A stretch of 64,000 nt of DNA from Rivularia sp. MS3 (GTDB lineage Bacteria; Cyanobacteriota; Cyanobacteriia; Cyanobacteriales; Nostocaceae): positions 1-64,000 of the forward strand of contig JAHCMI010000013.1 in the NCBI GenBank assembly GCA_019192545.1. The letters run 5' to 3'. Position 1 is the stretch's first letter, and the number at the start of each line of letters is the position of its first letter. The notes below the pieces were generated by a model that made no database searches, was not told the DNA's origin, and saw only the letters and a list, made by a program, of their open reading frames with translations. The position numbers and the translations under genes were made by a program. Positions 20,607-29,652 of the stretch are shown in pieces.

Positions 20607-21764
20607 TTAATAACCCTTTGAAAAATTGTCAGCTTCTGAATCTACGCTCTCGTTAAGACGACTTGCCAAAACGATCTCAAAAATAGCTCCTTGGGGCTGA
20701 TTATTTTTAACACAAATTTCTCCCCCATGAGCTTCCACCACCATTTTGCAGAAAGCTAAACCTAAGCCTATTTGAGAAATATCTGCCATTGAAGTTCCAA
20801 TTTCATATTTTTCAAAAATCTTTTCTCGCAATGCATCAGAAACACCAGCCCCAAAGTCAATAACCTGAATTTTGCAACTATTAGATGCACTAAATTCGAC
20901 CTTAACTACGATCTGACTATTCTCCGGGGAAAACTTAATTGCATTCGACAAAAGGTTATCAAGGGTTCGATGCATCATTGTGCTATCAACAAAAATTTTC
21001 TTGTTACATTCCTTTGGGAATTTACTTAACAACTGTTGATTTTTTCGAGCCGCGATTGTTTCAAAATTAGATATGGCTGACTGTATAAGCTCGCATATAT
21101 TAATCTCCGTACAATTAAGAGAAAATTTAGCAGATTTAAGCATTGCCATTGTCAGTAAGTCATCAATCAATACCTGTAGTGCTTGTGCTGAAGAATAAAT
21201 TCGAGTTAATTTATGCTGTTGCTTGTGTGCGGGATACTTACCACTTTGGAGAATTTCCACACCCAGCAAAATATCAGTCAGGGGATTTCGTAAATCGTGA
21301 ACTACCATATTTACCATGTCTTCCCGCAGCTTCAGCATGGATTGGAGTTCGTCATGCTGGTGTTTAATTCGCAGCATAGAGTTAACTCTAGCACGCAGTT
21401 CTACACCATTCACCGGCTTACTGATAAAGTCATCGGCACCGGATTTTAGACAGTTAGCTAAATCTTCTTTACTGCTAAGAGCCGTCACCATAATAATTGG
21501 CACCGATTGCCACTTGGGCATTGCTTTAATCTGTCTGCAAACTTCGATACCATCAATCCCCGGCATCATTACATCAAGCAAAATAATATCGGGTTCAAAG
21601 GTGCCCAGAGATAAAATTGCTTCTTCACCATTAGCGATATAGTGCAGTTGATAATCATAATTTTCTGCCCAAGCAGCTTTATTTAAATCAACGCTCAATA
21701 GGGTTTCAATTACATCAAAATTATCAGGCTCATCATCAATAACTAAAATAGATGCTTTTTTCAT
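20607..21764 (-). CDS. Receiver-histidine kinase (REC-HisKA-HATPase)
   Basis: A 385-residue soluble protein. REC (about 5-125) carries the acidic DDE pocket, phosphoacceptor D64 (LLDVMMPG) and K116. HisKA follows with VVHDLRNP (H156) and HATPase with DFGAGVS and GLGLAFC. A receiver placed before a transmitter lets a phosphorelay control the kinase. Its ATG overlaps the stop of the upstream 21761-23410 gene by four bases (ATGA), so the two are translationally coupled and very likely act in one pathway. No membrane or PAS sensor is present: the input is presumably the phosphorylation state of its receiver. Confidence 0.92.
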   Translation of the reverse strand: MKKASILVIDDEPDNFDVIETLLSVDLNKAAWAENYDYQLHYIANGEEAILSLGTFEPDIILLDVMMPGIDGIEVCRQIKAMPKWQSVPIIMVTALSSKEDLANCLKSGADDFISKPVNGVELRARVNSMLRIKHQHDELQSMLKLREDMVNMVVHDLRNPLTDILLGVEILQSGKYPAHKQQHKLTRIYSSAQALQVLIDDLLTMAMLKSAKFSLNCTEINICELIQSAISNFETIAARKNQQLLSKFPKECNKKIFVDSTMMHRTLDNLLSNAIKFSPENSQIVVKVEFSASNSCKIQVIDFGAGVSDALREKIFEKYEIGTSMADISQIGLGLAFCKMVVEAHGGEICVKNNQPQGAIFEIVLASRLNESVDSEADNFSKGY

Positions 21765-23410
21765 AAGGTATTCTCGCGAGCTGCTAACAAGTTTTGAATA
21801 GTGAATGACAACTGTTTGAGCTTAACTGGTTTGTTAAAGTATTCATTGGCTCCAGCTGCAAGACAACGTTCTCGGTTGCCTTTGATTGCTAAAGCTGTGA
21901 AGGCTATGATGGGTAAATCCGCTAAGTTTGGATTGCGACGGATTTGCTGCATTGCTTCCAATCCATTTATTCCCGGCATTTGAATATCCATTACAATCAA
22001 ATCGGGGTTTTTAGCATCAGCTAAATCAATAGCCTCCTGCCCGTTTCTCGCTAAAATCATTTGATAGCCTTTAGCTGTTAGGTAGCCGGAAATTGTAGTG
22101 ATATTAGCTTCGTTGTCTTCAGCTAGTAATATCAAAGGAGATACTGTTTGCTTTTGCTGGTTGGTTTGGATGCTAATGTCCGAGTCAACTTCTAATTCAC
22201 ATTCGTATGGTGTAGCACTATTGTAAGGTAGATCGACTGTGAAACAACTTCCTACCCCTACCTCACTGATAACCCCTACCCTTCCCCCATGAAGTTCAAC
22301 GATACGTTTCACCAGAGAAAGTCCGAAACCCGTTCCTTCATATTTTCGATTCAGATCGCTATCAATTTGCATAAAAGGCTTAAACAACTCGTCGAAATAT
22401 TCGGGATTAATACCAATGCCAGTATCTTTCACAGCAATTCGTAGATAATTTTGGCATAGGGAAGCGCTATCTAGTTGACTGCTTTGGGAATAAAGGCTGA
22501 CTTCAAAAGTAATACGTCCCTTTTCCGGAGTAAATTTAATTGCATTGGTAAGCAGATTAATTAAAACTTGCCGGATGCGTCTTTCATCTATAAACAAGTT
22601 GGGTAAATTTATTGGTAGCTTTGTTTCTATCTGGATACATTTTGAGCGAGCTTGTTGCTTTACAAAGGCTAGACTTGCCTGACAAAGCGGCATGATGGGA
22701 GTGCAGCTACAGTTTAGCTCTATGCTACTTAATTCTATTTTTGACAGATCCAGAATGTCGTTAATTAGTTGAAGTAAATGGGAAGCACTGCGTTCAATGG
22801 TTTGTAATGCTTTGAGTTGTTGGTCGTTTATCTTACCGAAAACCTGCTCTCGTAAACCTTCGTTCATACCCAAAATCACATTAAGGGGAGTGCGAAGTTC
22901 GTGACTCATGCTAGCAAGAAATTGGCTTTTGGCGATGTTTGCTTGTTCCGCAGCTTGTTTGGCTTGCTGTAATGACAGTACTTTAAGAGCTACTTGCTCC
23001 TCTAAATTTTGAGTCAGTTTTCTTAAATGTAAATGCGTTTTAATTCTAGCCAAAACTTCCTGTTCTTGAAATGGCTTAGTAATATAGTCTAATGCTCCTA
23101 ATTTAAAGCCCGTAATTTTACTATCTATATCTGCTAAAGCTGTAATAAAAATTATTGGAATATTGCAAGTTTTAGGATTAGCTTTGATTCTTTGGCAGAT
23201 TGCAAAACCATCCATCCCTGACATGTTTATACCTAATAAAATTAGATCGGGTAGTTTGCTTTCTAACTGTTTTAAAGCTCGTTGCTCATTAGTGGCGATC
23301 GCCACATCATAACCAGTAGTACTAAGTGTTTGAGAGAGTACATCTAAGTTGACCGGAATATCATCCACAATTAATATAAGACCTGTTGATTCTGCTTCTT
23401 CTTGATTCAT
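21761..23410 (-). CDS. Hybrid histidine kinase REC-HisKA-HATPase-REC with inactive first receiver
   Basis: A 549-residue soluble hybrid kinase. REC1 (about 10-130) has the acidic pocket VDD and K112 but reads LILLGINMSGMDG where the phosphoacceptor should be: residue 60 is Gly (GGT) instead of Asp (GAT). A coiled coil leads to HisKA (SHELRTP, H170), HATPase (DTGIGI, GTGFGLS) and REC2 (about 425-545) with an intact D475 (MDIQMPG). The transmitter-REC2 block is strikingly similar to that of the 24092-27511 kinase. The stop overlaps the start of the downstream REC-HK gene. REC1 may act as a phosphorylation-independent binding domain. Confidence 0.92.
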   Translation of the reverse strand: MNQEEAESTGLILIVDDIPVNLDVLSQTLSTTGYDVAIATNEQRALKQLESKLPDLILLGINMSGMDGFAICQRIKANPKTCNIPIIFITALADIDSKITGFKLGALDYITKPFQEQEVLARIKTHLHLRKLTQNLEEQVALKVLSLQQAKQAAEQANIAKSQFLASMSHELRTPLNVILGMNEGLREQVFGKINDQQLKALQTIERSASHLLQLINDILDLSKIELSSIELNCSCTPIMPLCQASLAFVKQQARSKCIQIETKLPINLPNLFIDERRIRQVLINLLTNAIKFTPEKGRITFEVSLYSQSSQLDSASLCQNYLRIAVKDTGIGINPEYFDELFKPFMQIDSDLNRKYEGTGFGLSLVKRIVELHGGRVGVISEVGVGSCFTVDLPYNSATPYECELEVDSDISIQTNQQKQTVSPLILLAEDNEANITTISGYLTAKGYQMILARNGQEAIDLADAKNPDLIVMDIQMPGINGLEAMQQIRRNPNLADLPIIAFTALAIKGNRERCLAAGANEYFNKPVKLKQLSFTIQNLLAARENTL

Positions 23411-23457
23411 ATATTTGTAGATTTTAAAATTTGCTTGGAGTGAAGATATTTATGAAG

Positions 23458-23544
23458 TCATTCTTCTATAGCATGTCTTAATATACAACTTGAATGCATA
23501 TCTTCTGTTTCTAAAACTGATGCTGAGGAGATAATTATAAACAT
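23458..23544 (-). pseudogene. Short receiver-domain relic
   Basis: The minus strand encodes a 28-codon stretch starting FIIISSASVLETEDM, like the beta4-loop of a receiver (compare [13 protein letters not shown] in the 11525-13819 kinase). A conserved kinase-type leader motif lies about 140 bp upstream at 23687-23700. Together they suggest a lost signalling gene in the 23411-24091 spacer. The rest of the spacer shows only a small ATGCCC/GGGCAT hairpin (23950-23969). Confidence 0.4.
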
Positions 23545-23686
23545 AAAGGTGTAAACTAAAAATTCTGGTTTTATTCTCTAATATATCTGTATGTCTGGGT
23601 TTGGAAATCTTGATTGATTTTTTCGCTTATAGGGTTTTTTAAGATGCTAACCATTCTACTTCCATATTTAATTTTAATGTTTCTGA

Positions 23687-23700
23687 ATTAAGTATTCCCA
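23687..23700 (-). promoter_or_regulatory. Kinase leader motif (copy f, orphan)
   Basis: The minus strand reads TGGGAATACTTAAT. About 30 bp further an ATG opens only eight codons before a stop. No intact gene follows closely, and the receiver relic lies downstream. Confidence 0.5.
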
Positions 23701-24091
23701 GATGATGAAAAAAAATTACGTTTAAGCTTATTTTTTTATTTTGTAATGGCTGGTTCGGCGGTTTGTATTTGCAATTATTTAACGTTGATGCGAGCAAATA
23801 AATCTTAAACGGAACGCGAACAGAAAACTTTATAGCTGAAAAATATAGCTCGATATCAATTATCTTTGATACTCTACATTTATTGTTTATAAATAATTAG
23901 AATATATTGCTTTACAGGCAATTACAGATAACAGTTTATATGTATAATTATGCCCGCACTCTAGGGCATGGTATTTAGCAATTTTGCTTAAAATAAAAAA
24001 AAGGGAACAAAAAAATAAAAATTTTCTAGCCGAAAAACGTAAGGAAAAAATATACCTGTATCTTAATGACTAATAGTTAAGCCTACTTTTG

Positions 24092-27000
24092 TCATAGGCT
24101 ATTCTCGTAAGCGGCTAACAATTGTTGAATGTTGATTGCTAATTGCTTGAGTTTGACAGGTTTGCTGAGGTAATCATTAGCTCCAGCAGCCAGACAACGT
24201 TCGCGATCGCCTTTCATTGCTAAAGCCGTCAAAGCAATTATAGGTATCTTTTCTAAGTTAGGGTTGCTCCGAATTTGCTGCATTGCTTCTATGCCATCCA
24301 TACCTGGCATTTGGATATCCATCAAAATCAACTGAGGCGCTTCGGAGTGGGCTAGAGCAATCGCTTCTTGTCCATTTTTAGCTAACAGCAAGCGATAGCC
24401 TTTCGCTCTGAGGTAGCCCGAAATCGTAATGATATTAGCTTCATTGTCCTCAACCAGTAAAATTAAGTCGGAAGCTCGTTCAACCGAATCGGTTGATTCA
24501 ATACTTAGGGCTTGCTGGGTTTTGATTCTATCAGAAGAAGATGTCTTTTTAATACAAGGTAGATAAATTGTAAAACGGCTTCCAACCCCTAGTTGGCTAG
24601 TTAAACCTACTCGTCCACCGTGGAGTTCTACAGTGCGTTTTACCAAGGCAAGCCCCAAACCGGTTCCCGCATATTGGCGATTCAGGGCACTATCAATTTG
24701 GACAAAGGGTTGAAACAGTTTTTTAGTATCTTTTGGCGCAATACCAATGCCTGTATCAACAACTGAAATTTGGAGAAAATTATCGGATGAATCATCAATA
24801 CAATCTCCCTCGGCAGAACTCTGCGGAACAGTCACTTCTAAAGTGATGCTGCCAGCATCTGGGGTGAATTTAACAGCATTGTTCAAGAGGTTAATTAAGA
24901 CTTGACGGATACGTCGCTCATCAACCAATAAATCGGGTGGTTCGTAGGGAAGTTTAGTTTCTAAATGGATGCGTTTTTTCAAAGCTTGTCGTTTGATAAA
25001 CGCTAAACTTGATTGACACAGTGGAGCGACATTAGTAGGAGTGATATCAAGTTCCAATTGACCTGATTCAATTTTAGCTACATCCAGGACATCGTTAATA
25101 AGTTCGAGCAAATGCGAACCACTGCTTTCAATGGTTTGTAATGCTTTAAGTTGTCGGTCGTTAATCGGGCCAAATACTTTTTCCTGTAACCCTTCGGTCA
25201 TACCTAGAATGGCATTTAGTGGGGTACGAAGTTCATGACTCATATTGGCAAGAAATTCATCTTTAAGCCGGGTAGCGCGGGCTAATTCTTGATTAGATAC
25301 AGCCAATTGCTGATTGCGCTCTGTTAGCTGCTGTTGGGCTTGTTGTCGTTCGCTTAATTGTTGCTGCAACTGTTCAAATAGGTTTGCTTGTTGAATGGCA
25401 ATTGCCAGCTGATTGGCAATTTGTTGTAAGAGTTCTGCTTCCGACTCCTGCCATACCCGTTTTTTCTCACATGCATGGACTACTAAAATTCCCCAAAGCT
25501 TATTGTTATCTCCTGAAGCAACCCATTGATGATTTTCGCTAGTATGCATTTCTTGCAAAATCGGCGCAACAATCTTAGATTTAATTTGACCCTCAATTGA
25601 ATAATGCACTAAGGATTCCGTCCAGATATCCTCTATTACATCAGGTACGATGCGAGGTTTACCCTGACAATAACAATCAAGTATATCTTGCGACCAAAGT
25701 TCGTTGTGCCAATTACAACCTTTTAAGTCAGTAAACTCACTAGATACAGCTTCTTCAACAATTTTGCTTTCACCATCGGCAAAAAATCGAAATATGATGA
25801 CGCGATCGCCATGCATTATATCTTTTACTTGTCGAGTAACTGTTGACAAAATTTCGTCAATATCTAATGATTCTCGAATTTGTTGAATAATCGCTCCTAG
25901 AGCTTGCTGTCGTCGTAGTTGTAGAGCAATCCTAGCTTCGGCTTGCTGCCGTACTATCAGTTCTGACTGAATTTGGTCGTAGAAACTAGCTTGCTGAATA
26001 CCGATTGCAAGTTGGTTCGCTAGTTGCTGAGTCAAATCAATTTCGGATTGCTCCCAGTGGCGAGTTGTAGCACATTGATGAATGCATAGCAAACCCCACA
26101 ACTGTTTGCCACAAAGTAACGGCATTACTAAATTAGCGCGAACTTCAAACTGACTTAAAACATCGCTATGACAATTACTTAGTTCATTGTTGTAAATGTC
26201 ATCGACTGCATAAAATCTGCCTTTAGAATAATTGGCACAAAGAGATGAAAAGTTACGACCAAAACAGTGAACTACTGAGGAAAATCCTTGTACAACTGAT
26301 TCAGCCACAAATTCGCCGTCGTCAAAGTTAGAGTCCGGATAAAACTTAAAAATGCCAACTCTATCGGCTTGAATCACTTGACGGATTTCTTTGCAGGCAG
26401 TATCGAAAATGGTTTGCAAATCGAGAGATTGTCGAATCCGCTGGGTGATTTCTCTGAGTAGTTTCTCTCGTTCTACCTGCTGACGAATAGTTTGCTCGGC
26501 TTCTTTACGTCCGGTAACGTCAAAGCGAATAGCTAGATACTGAAAAGGTTGTCCTTGTTCGTCTAAAAAAGGGATAAGAGTACTTTCTACCCAATAAAGA
26601 CTGCCATTCTTATTCCGATTACAAATTTGACCTCGCCAGATTTTTCCACTAGCGATATTAGCCCACAAGTCTTTAAAAAAACTGCGGGGATGATAGCCAG
26701 AATTGAGAATTCGATGAGTTTTGCCAATCAGTTCGTCGCGGGAATAGCCAGAGATGTCGCAGAAGCGATCGTTTACGTAGGTAATTGCTCCTGCGGTATC
26801 AGTAATAGCAACTATCGCAGATTGATCGAGGGCAAACTTGAAATCGGATAGTTCTTGAATTAACTGTTGTCGTTCTAACTCAACTTGCTTGCGCTGCTGA
26901 TTTATCAACGCATCACAGCCAGCTTCAACAGAATATTCTTGATTTTCTTGTAAGCCAATTTCTGTGCGATCGCGTTGATGAAAAAGTTGCAGATTCTCCA

Positions 27001-27511
27001 GTAAAATTGCTGTTTGAGTGCAGAGAAAGTTGAGTTTGAGGATGCGCTTATCCGTGAAGACACCAGCAGTTAAATGGTTACTTAAATACACAATGCCGAA
27101 CAATTTACCTTTGTTTAACAGAGGTAAACATAAAAGGCTACAAGGTTTTTCCTGAGAAAGATAGCTATCAATAACGGGTAAATCTGTATTAAAGTCGTCA
27201 ATTAATACCATTTCTTGGGTATTTTTGACATACTCAATTAACTGAATAGGCAAATTGGAATTAGCTTCAAGGGGTTCCGAACAAAGTTTTATGCTTTCAG
27301 AATTTGCAATAACTTCAACATGCCATACTCCATTGCAATCGGGAAGGATTAAGGAACAGTAATCTCCTCTAGAATTTTGCAAAATCAATTGGGTAATTTC
27401 AGGCAGAAGTTGATTTAATTGTGTAATATCCGAAAGTAATTGAAAGGCTTTGAAAATAGCCGTAAAATCTATAGGTTCTTCGTTGATAGAATACTCAACA
27501 ATACTAACCAT
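24092..27511 (-). CDS. GAF-PAS-GAF-GAF hybrid histidine kinase, candidate cyanobacteriochrome
   Basis: An 1139-residue soluble sensor. GAF1 spans about 20-175, PAS about 225-340, GAF2 about 360-505, GAF3 about 545-712, HisKA with SHELRTP (H759), HATPase to about 985, and REC about 1013-1135 (D1065 in MDIQMPG). GAF2 has the NCHSDVL ... FEVRANLVMPLL ... LWGLLCIHQC pattern of bilin-binding cyanobacteriochrome GAFs, with Cys447-His448 at the canonical attachment site. GAF3 has VHY there and lacks the Cys. No second Cys in DXCF position is seen in GAF2. GAF1 resembles the GAF of the HstK-type neighbour, and the PAS is nearly the same as one in the 42502-44985 kinase. Light sensing is inference from these residues. 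Confidence 0.92.
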   Translation of the reverse strand: MVSIVEYSINEEPIDFTAIFKAFQLLSDITQLNQLLPEITQLILQNSRGDYCSLILPDCNGVWHVEVIANSESIKLCSEPLEANSNLPIQLIEYVKNTQEMVLIDDFNTDLPVIDSYLSQEKPCSLLCLPLLNKGKLFGIVYLSNHLTAGVFTDKRILKLNFLCTQTAILLENLQLFHQRDRTEIGLQENQEYSVEAGCDALINQQRKQVELERQQLIQELSDFKFALDQSAIVAITDTAGAITYVNDRFCDISGYSRDELIGKTHRILNSGYHPRSFFKDLWANIASGKIWRGQICNRNKNGSLYWVESTLIPFLDEQGQPFQYLAIRFDVTGRKEAEQTIRQQVEREKLLREITQRIRQSLDLQTIFDTACKEIRQVIQADRVGIFKFYPDSNFDDGEFVAESVVQGFSSVVHCFGRNFSSLCANYSKGRFYAVDDIYNNELSNCHSDVLSQFEVRANLVMPLLCGKQLWGLLCIHQCATTRHWEQSEIDLTQQLANQLAIGIQQASFYDQIQSELIVRQQAEARIALQLRRQQALGAIIQQIRESLDIDEILSTVTRQVKDIMHGDRVIIFRFFADGESKIVEEAVSSEFTDLKGCNWHNELWSQDILDCYCQGKPRIVPDVIEDIWTESLVHYSIEGQIKSKIVAPILQEMHTSENHQWVASGDNNKLWGILVVHACEKKRVWQESEAELLQQIANQLAIAIQQANLFEQLQQQLSERQQAQQQLTERNQQLAVSNQELARATRLKDEFLANMSHELRTPLNAILGMTEGLQEKVFGPINDRQLKALQTIESSGSHLLELINDVLDVAKIESGQLELDITPTNVAPLCQSSLAFIKRQALKKRIHLETKLPYEPPDLLVDERRIRQVLINLLNNAVKFTPDAGSITLEVTVPQSSAEGDCIDDSSDNFLQISVVDTGIGIAPKDTKKLFQPFVQIDSALNRQYAGTGLGLALVKRTVELHGGRVGLTSQLGVGSRFTIYLPCIKKTSSSDRIKTQQALSIESTDSVERASDLILLVEDNEANIITISGYLRAKGYRLLLAKNGQEAIALAHSEAPQLILMDIQMPGMDGIEAMQQIRSNPNLEKIPIIALTALAMKGDRERCLAAGANDYLSKPVKLKQLAINIQQLLAAYENSL

Positions 27512-27536
27512 ATCACTGAAATCCTAATAGTTATGG

Positions 27537-27550
27537 ACTTAGTATTCCCA
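27537..27550 (-). promoter_or_regulatory. Kinase leader motif (copy b)
   Basis: The minus strand reads TGGGAATACTAAGT, 26-39 bp before the ATG of the GAF/PAS kinase. The whole 42-base leader is similar to that of the kinase remnant (copy c). Confidence 0.65.
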
Positions 27551-27726
27551 AATCTTTTGCAATAATTATTATTAAGATAGATTTTTAGATTTTTGTTAGA
27601 AAATAATAGTTGATTAATTTAGACCGTGATAGAATGAAATTTTGCTTGCGGTTGTTAATCAAAAGCATCATTAGGATAATAAAATATAATATATAGAATA
27701 AAACCGCAAAAAATATTTTCTCTTTT

Positions 27727-27888
27727 ATGACTTTGAAACCCCACTCAGAACAGGATAAGTCACAACCAAACAGCAGCAATGACGATACAGAAACAGAGAA
27801 CGAAAAAATTCTGTGTCCTCATTGCAAGCGCACGGCTACAAATGGCATCAAGTGTAAAGGGATTTGTGTAGCTGATGATGATTATTAG
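27727..27888 (+). CDS. Small Cys-rich protein (zinc-ribbon-like), 53 aa
   Basis: ATG at 27727 to TAG at 27886-27888. The N-terminal half is polar and acidic. The C-terminal half reads CPHCKRTATNG, then CKGICVADDDY, giving a CxxC...CxxxC arrangement that could bind zinc. Small cyanobacterial proteins with a very similar ATNGIKCxGICVAD core are familiar to me, which supports it being real, but I know of no function. It lies between the divergent kinase (start 27511) and the MOSC gene (28036), on the plus strand. Confidence 0.6.
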   Translation: MTLKPHSEQDKSQPNSSNDDTETENEKILCPHCKRTATNGIKCKGICVADDDY

Positions 27889-28035
27889 TCATTAGGAAAC
27901 GAGGATAGGAATTTACATCGGTTGCTTTTACAAAAGTGGACTGGTAATAAATATCAAAAGTGGCTATTGTAATCAACCACTGGCTAAATTAACCTATGCT
28001 TAAGTTTAAATTCAGCAATTATATAGAGGGTAAAT

Positions 28036-28818
28036 ATGCCCCATGTAGCCAAGATTTGCATCTATCCGATTAAATCTCTTGATGGGATAGAAGTAATGCA
28101 GGCAAAGGTTCTGGAAAGTGCTGCCTTAGAAGGCGACCGCCAATTTGCTATTTTTGACGAGCAAGGCAAATACGTTAATGCTAAATGCTATGAAAAAATC
28201 CATTTACTAAGGTCAAAATTCTATTTAGCAAATAAGATTATTTCGTTGCAAGTTGAAGATGGCGACACAGAAGAAAGTTTCGATATAGAGTCTGAAAAAC
28301 AGCATTTAGAAGCGTGGTTAAGTAACTTTTTTGGTTTTAATGTGACATTGCAAGAAAATTTAATTACTGGCTTCCCTGATGATACAGTTTCACCGGGACC
28401 AACTATAGTTAGCACTGCCACTTTAAAAGAAGTTGCTTCCTGGTATTCAGAATTAACTGAAGAAGCTATCCGTCGTCGAATGCGTACTACTATCGAAATT
28501 GATGGAGTTCCAGCTTTTTGGGAAGATAAATTATTTTCTGAAAACGGTAGTATGATTAATTTTAAAATTGGAAATTTACATTTTGTAGGTGTAAATCCCT
28601 GTCAACGCTGTATTGTTCCAACTCGAAATGCAGTTACAGGAAAAGTTAATTGTGATTTTCAGAAAATATTTATTAATAAGCGTAGAGAAACTTTACCAGG
28701 ATGGGTAAATAAATCCCGTTTCAATCATTATTACAAATTGGCGGTAAATACTAGATTAGCTAGTAAAAAACTAGAGAATCAAGTGATTAAAATTGGCGAT
28801 GAAATAACTCTATTGTAG
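28036..28818 (+). CDS. MOSC-domain protein (mARC/YcbX-like)
   Basis: A 260-residue protein with an N-terminal beta-barrel MOSC_N region (about 1-100, ICIYPIKSLDG and EGDRQFAIFD) and a C-terminal MOSC domain (about 110-258). The conserved cysteine lies in NPCQRCIVPTRN (about 193-204), the position that coordinates molybdenum in mARC and YcbX. Such proteins carry sulfurated Moco and reduce N-hydroxylated compounds. The C-terminal 2Fe-2S ferredoxin domain of YcbX is absent, so an external electron donor is needed. The stop codon TAG is part of a GTAGGGTG repeat. Likely monocistronic. Confidence 0.88.
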   Translation: MPHVAKICIYPIKSLDGIEVMQAKVLESAALEGDRQFAIFDEQGKYVNAKCYEKIHLLRSKFYLANKIISLQVEDGDTEESFDIESEKQHLEAWLSNFFGFNVTLQENLITGFPDDTVSPGPTIVSTATLKEVASWYSELTEEAIRRRMRTTIEIDGVPAFWEDKLFSENGSMINFKIGNLHFVGVNPCQRCIVPTRNAVTGKVNCDFQKIFINKRRETLPGWVNKSRFNHYYKLAVNTRLASKKLENQVIKIGDEITLL

Positions 28819-28882
28819 GGTGTAATACGGCTTATAATAATTTGCGGACAAAACGAAAAGGTTGGTTTTACCGTAATGCACC
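28819..28882. repeat. REP-like inverted repeat abutting the MOSC stop codon
   Basis: GGTGTAATACGG (28819-28830) and CCGTAATGCACC (28871-28882) pair at 10 of 12 positions. The preceding GTAG supplies the MOSC stop. GTAGGGTGxxTTACGG repeats are common between cyanobacterial genes. Confidence 0.6.
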
Positions 28883-28944
28883 ACCAGATTCTAGAAAAAA
28901 ACCAGAGACGCGCTCGTACAAAGAGAAAAGAAAGAATAAGTTAA

Positions 28945-29424
28945 ATGCATGATGATATAAACCTCAATATTAGAGAAACAACTCCAAAAGAAGATTCGGT
29001 TATTGCAGAACATTTTTATCTGATGTGGTTGGATATCGGAGTAGTTGAAAATTACATTAAATCTAACCACCGCAGTCTAACTTTAGAATTTATCAAACAA
29101 GCTCGTCAAAAATTATTTTATAAAGGCTTTGCGGCAGAAGTTGACGACATAATAATAGGTTCTGCAAGCTGTCAGTTGTTTAACGGCTTATATCCACTAA
29201 TTTTAGAAGAAGAATATCGTAAATACGGATATATTTGGGGTGTCTACGTTGCACCATCTCACCGTAAAAAAGGAATCGCCAAACAATTAACAAACGCCAC
29301 AATTGAGCATTTGAAATCTATCAACTGTACAAAAGCTATTTTAAACGCTTCACCAGCAGGAAAACCGGTTTACGAAAACTTAGGTTTTTTACCAAATAAC
29401 GCAATACAATTAAATTTAATCTAA
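28945..29424 (+). CDS. GNAT-family N-acetyltransferase
   Basis: A 159-residue acetyl-CoA-dependent acetyltransferase. The core motif A is VYVAPSHRKKGIAKQL (about 110-125), containing the R-x-x-G-x-A pyrophosphate loop, followed by the helix THATIEHL-like segment and a C-terminal strand with VYENLGF (motif B, about 146-152). The N-terminal 60 residues are helical and specify the substrate, which is unknown. Small-molecule or peptide acetylation is possible. It follows the MOSC gene by 126 bases that contain a REP-like hairpin, so cotranscription is uncertain. Confidence 0.85.
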   Translation: MHDDINLNIRETTPKEDSVIAEHFYLMWLDIGVVENYIKSNHRSLTLEFIKQARQKLFYKGFAAEVDDIIIGSASCQLFNGLYPLILEEEYRKYGYIWGVYVAPSHRKKGIAKQLTNATIEHLKSINCTKAILNASPAGKPVYENLGFLPNNAIQLNLI

Positions 29425-29652
29425 TTACTCCCTTATCGCTCTAAAATTACCTATCTCTTTTTGTGTCTTTCCTCTGCGCTCTCTGCGGTTTTGTAATCGG
29501 TAATCTTCTAACTGTATAGGAGTAATCTAACATTTTTTATTAATCTCAAGAAGTCCAAATAAATACGGTTTCTTGTTTCCTAAGCGTGAATATATTCAGG
29601 GGGAATCATGAATAAACCGAGTTTTTGATAACGCTATTAATAAGTAAAAACG

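Noticed and set aside
23950-23969. Terminator-like hairpin ATGCCC/GGGCAT
   Set aside because: Only a six-base stem without a T-run on either strand near a gene end.
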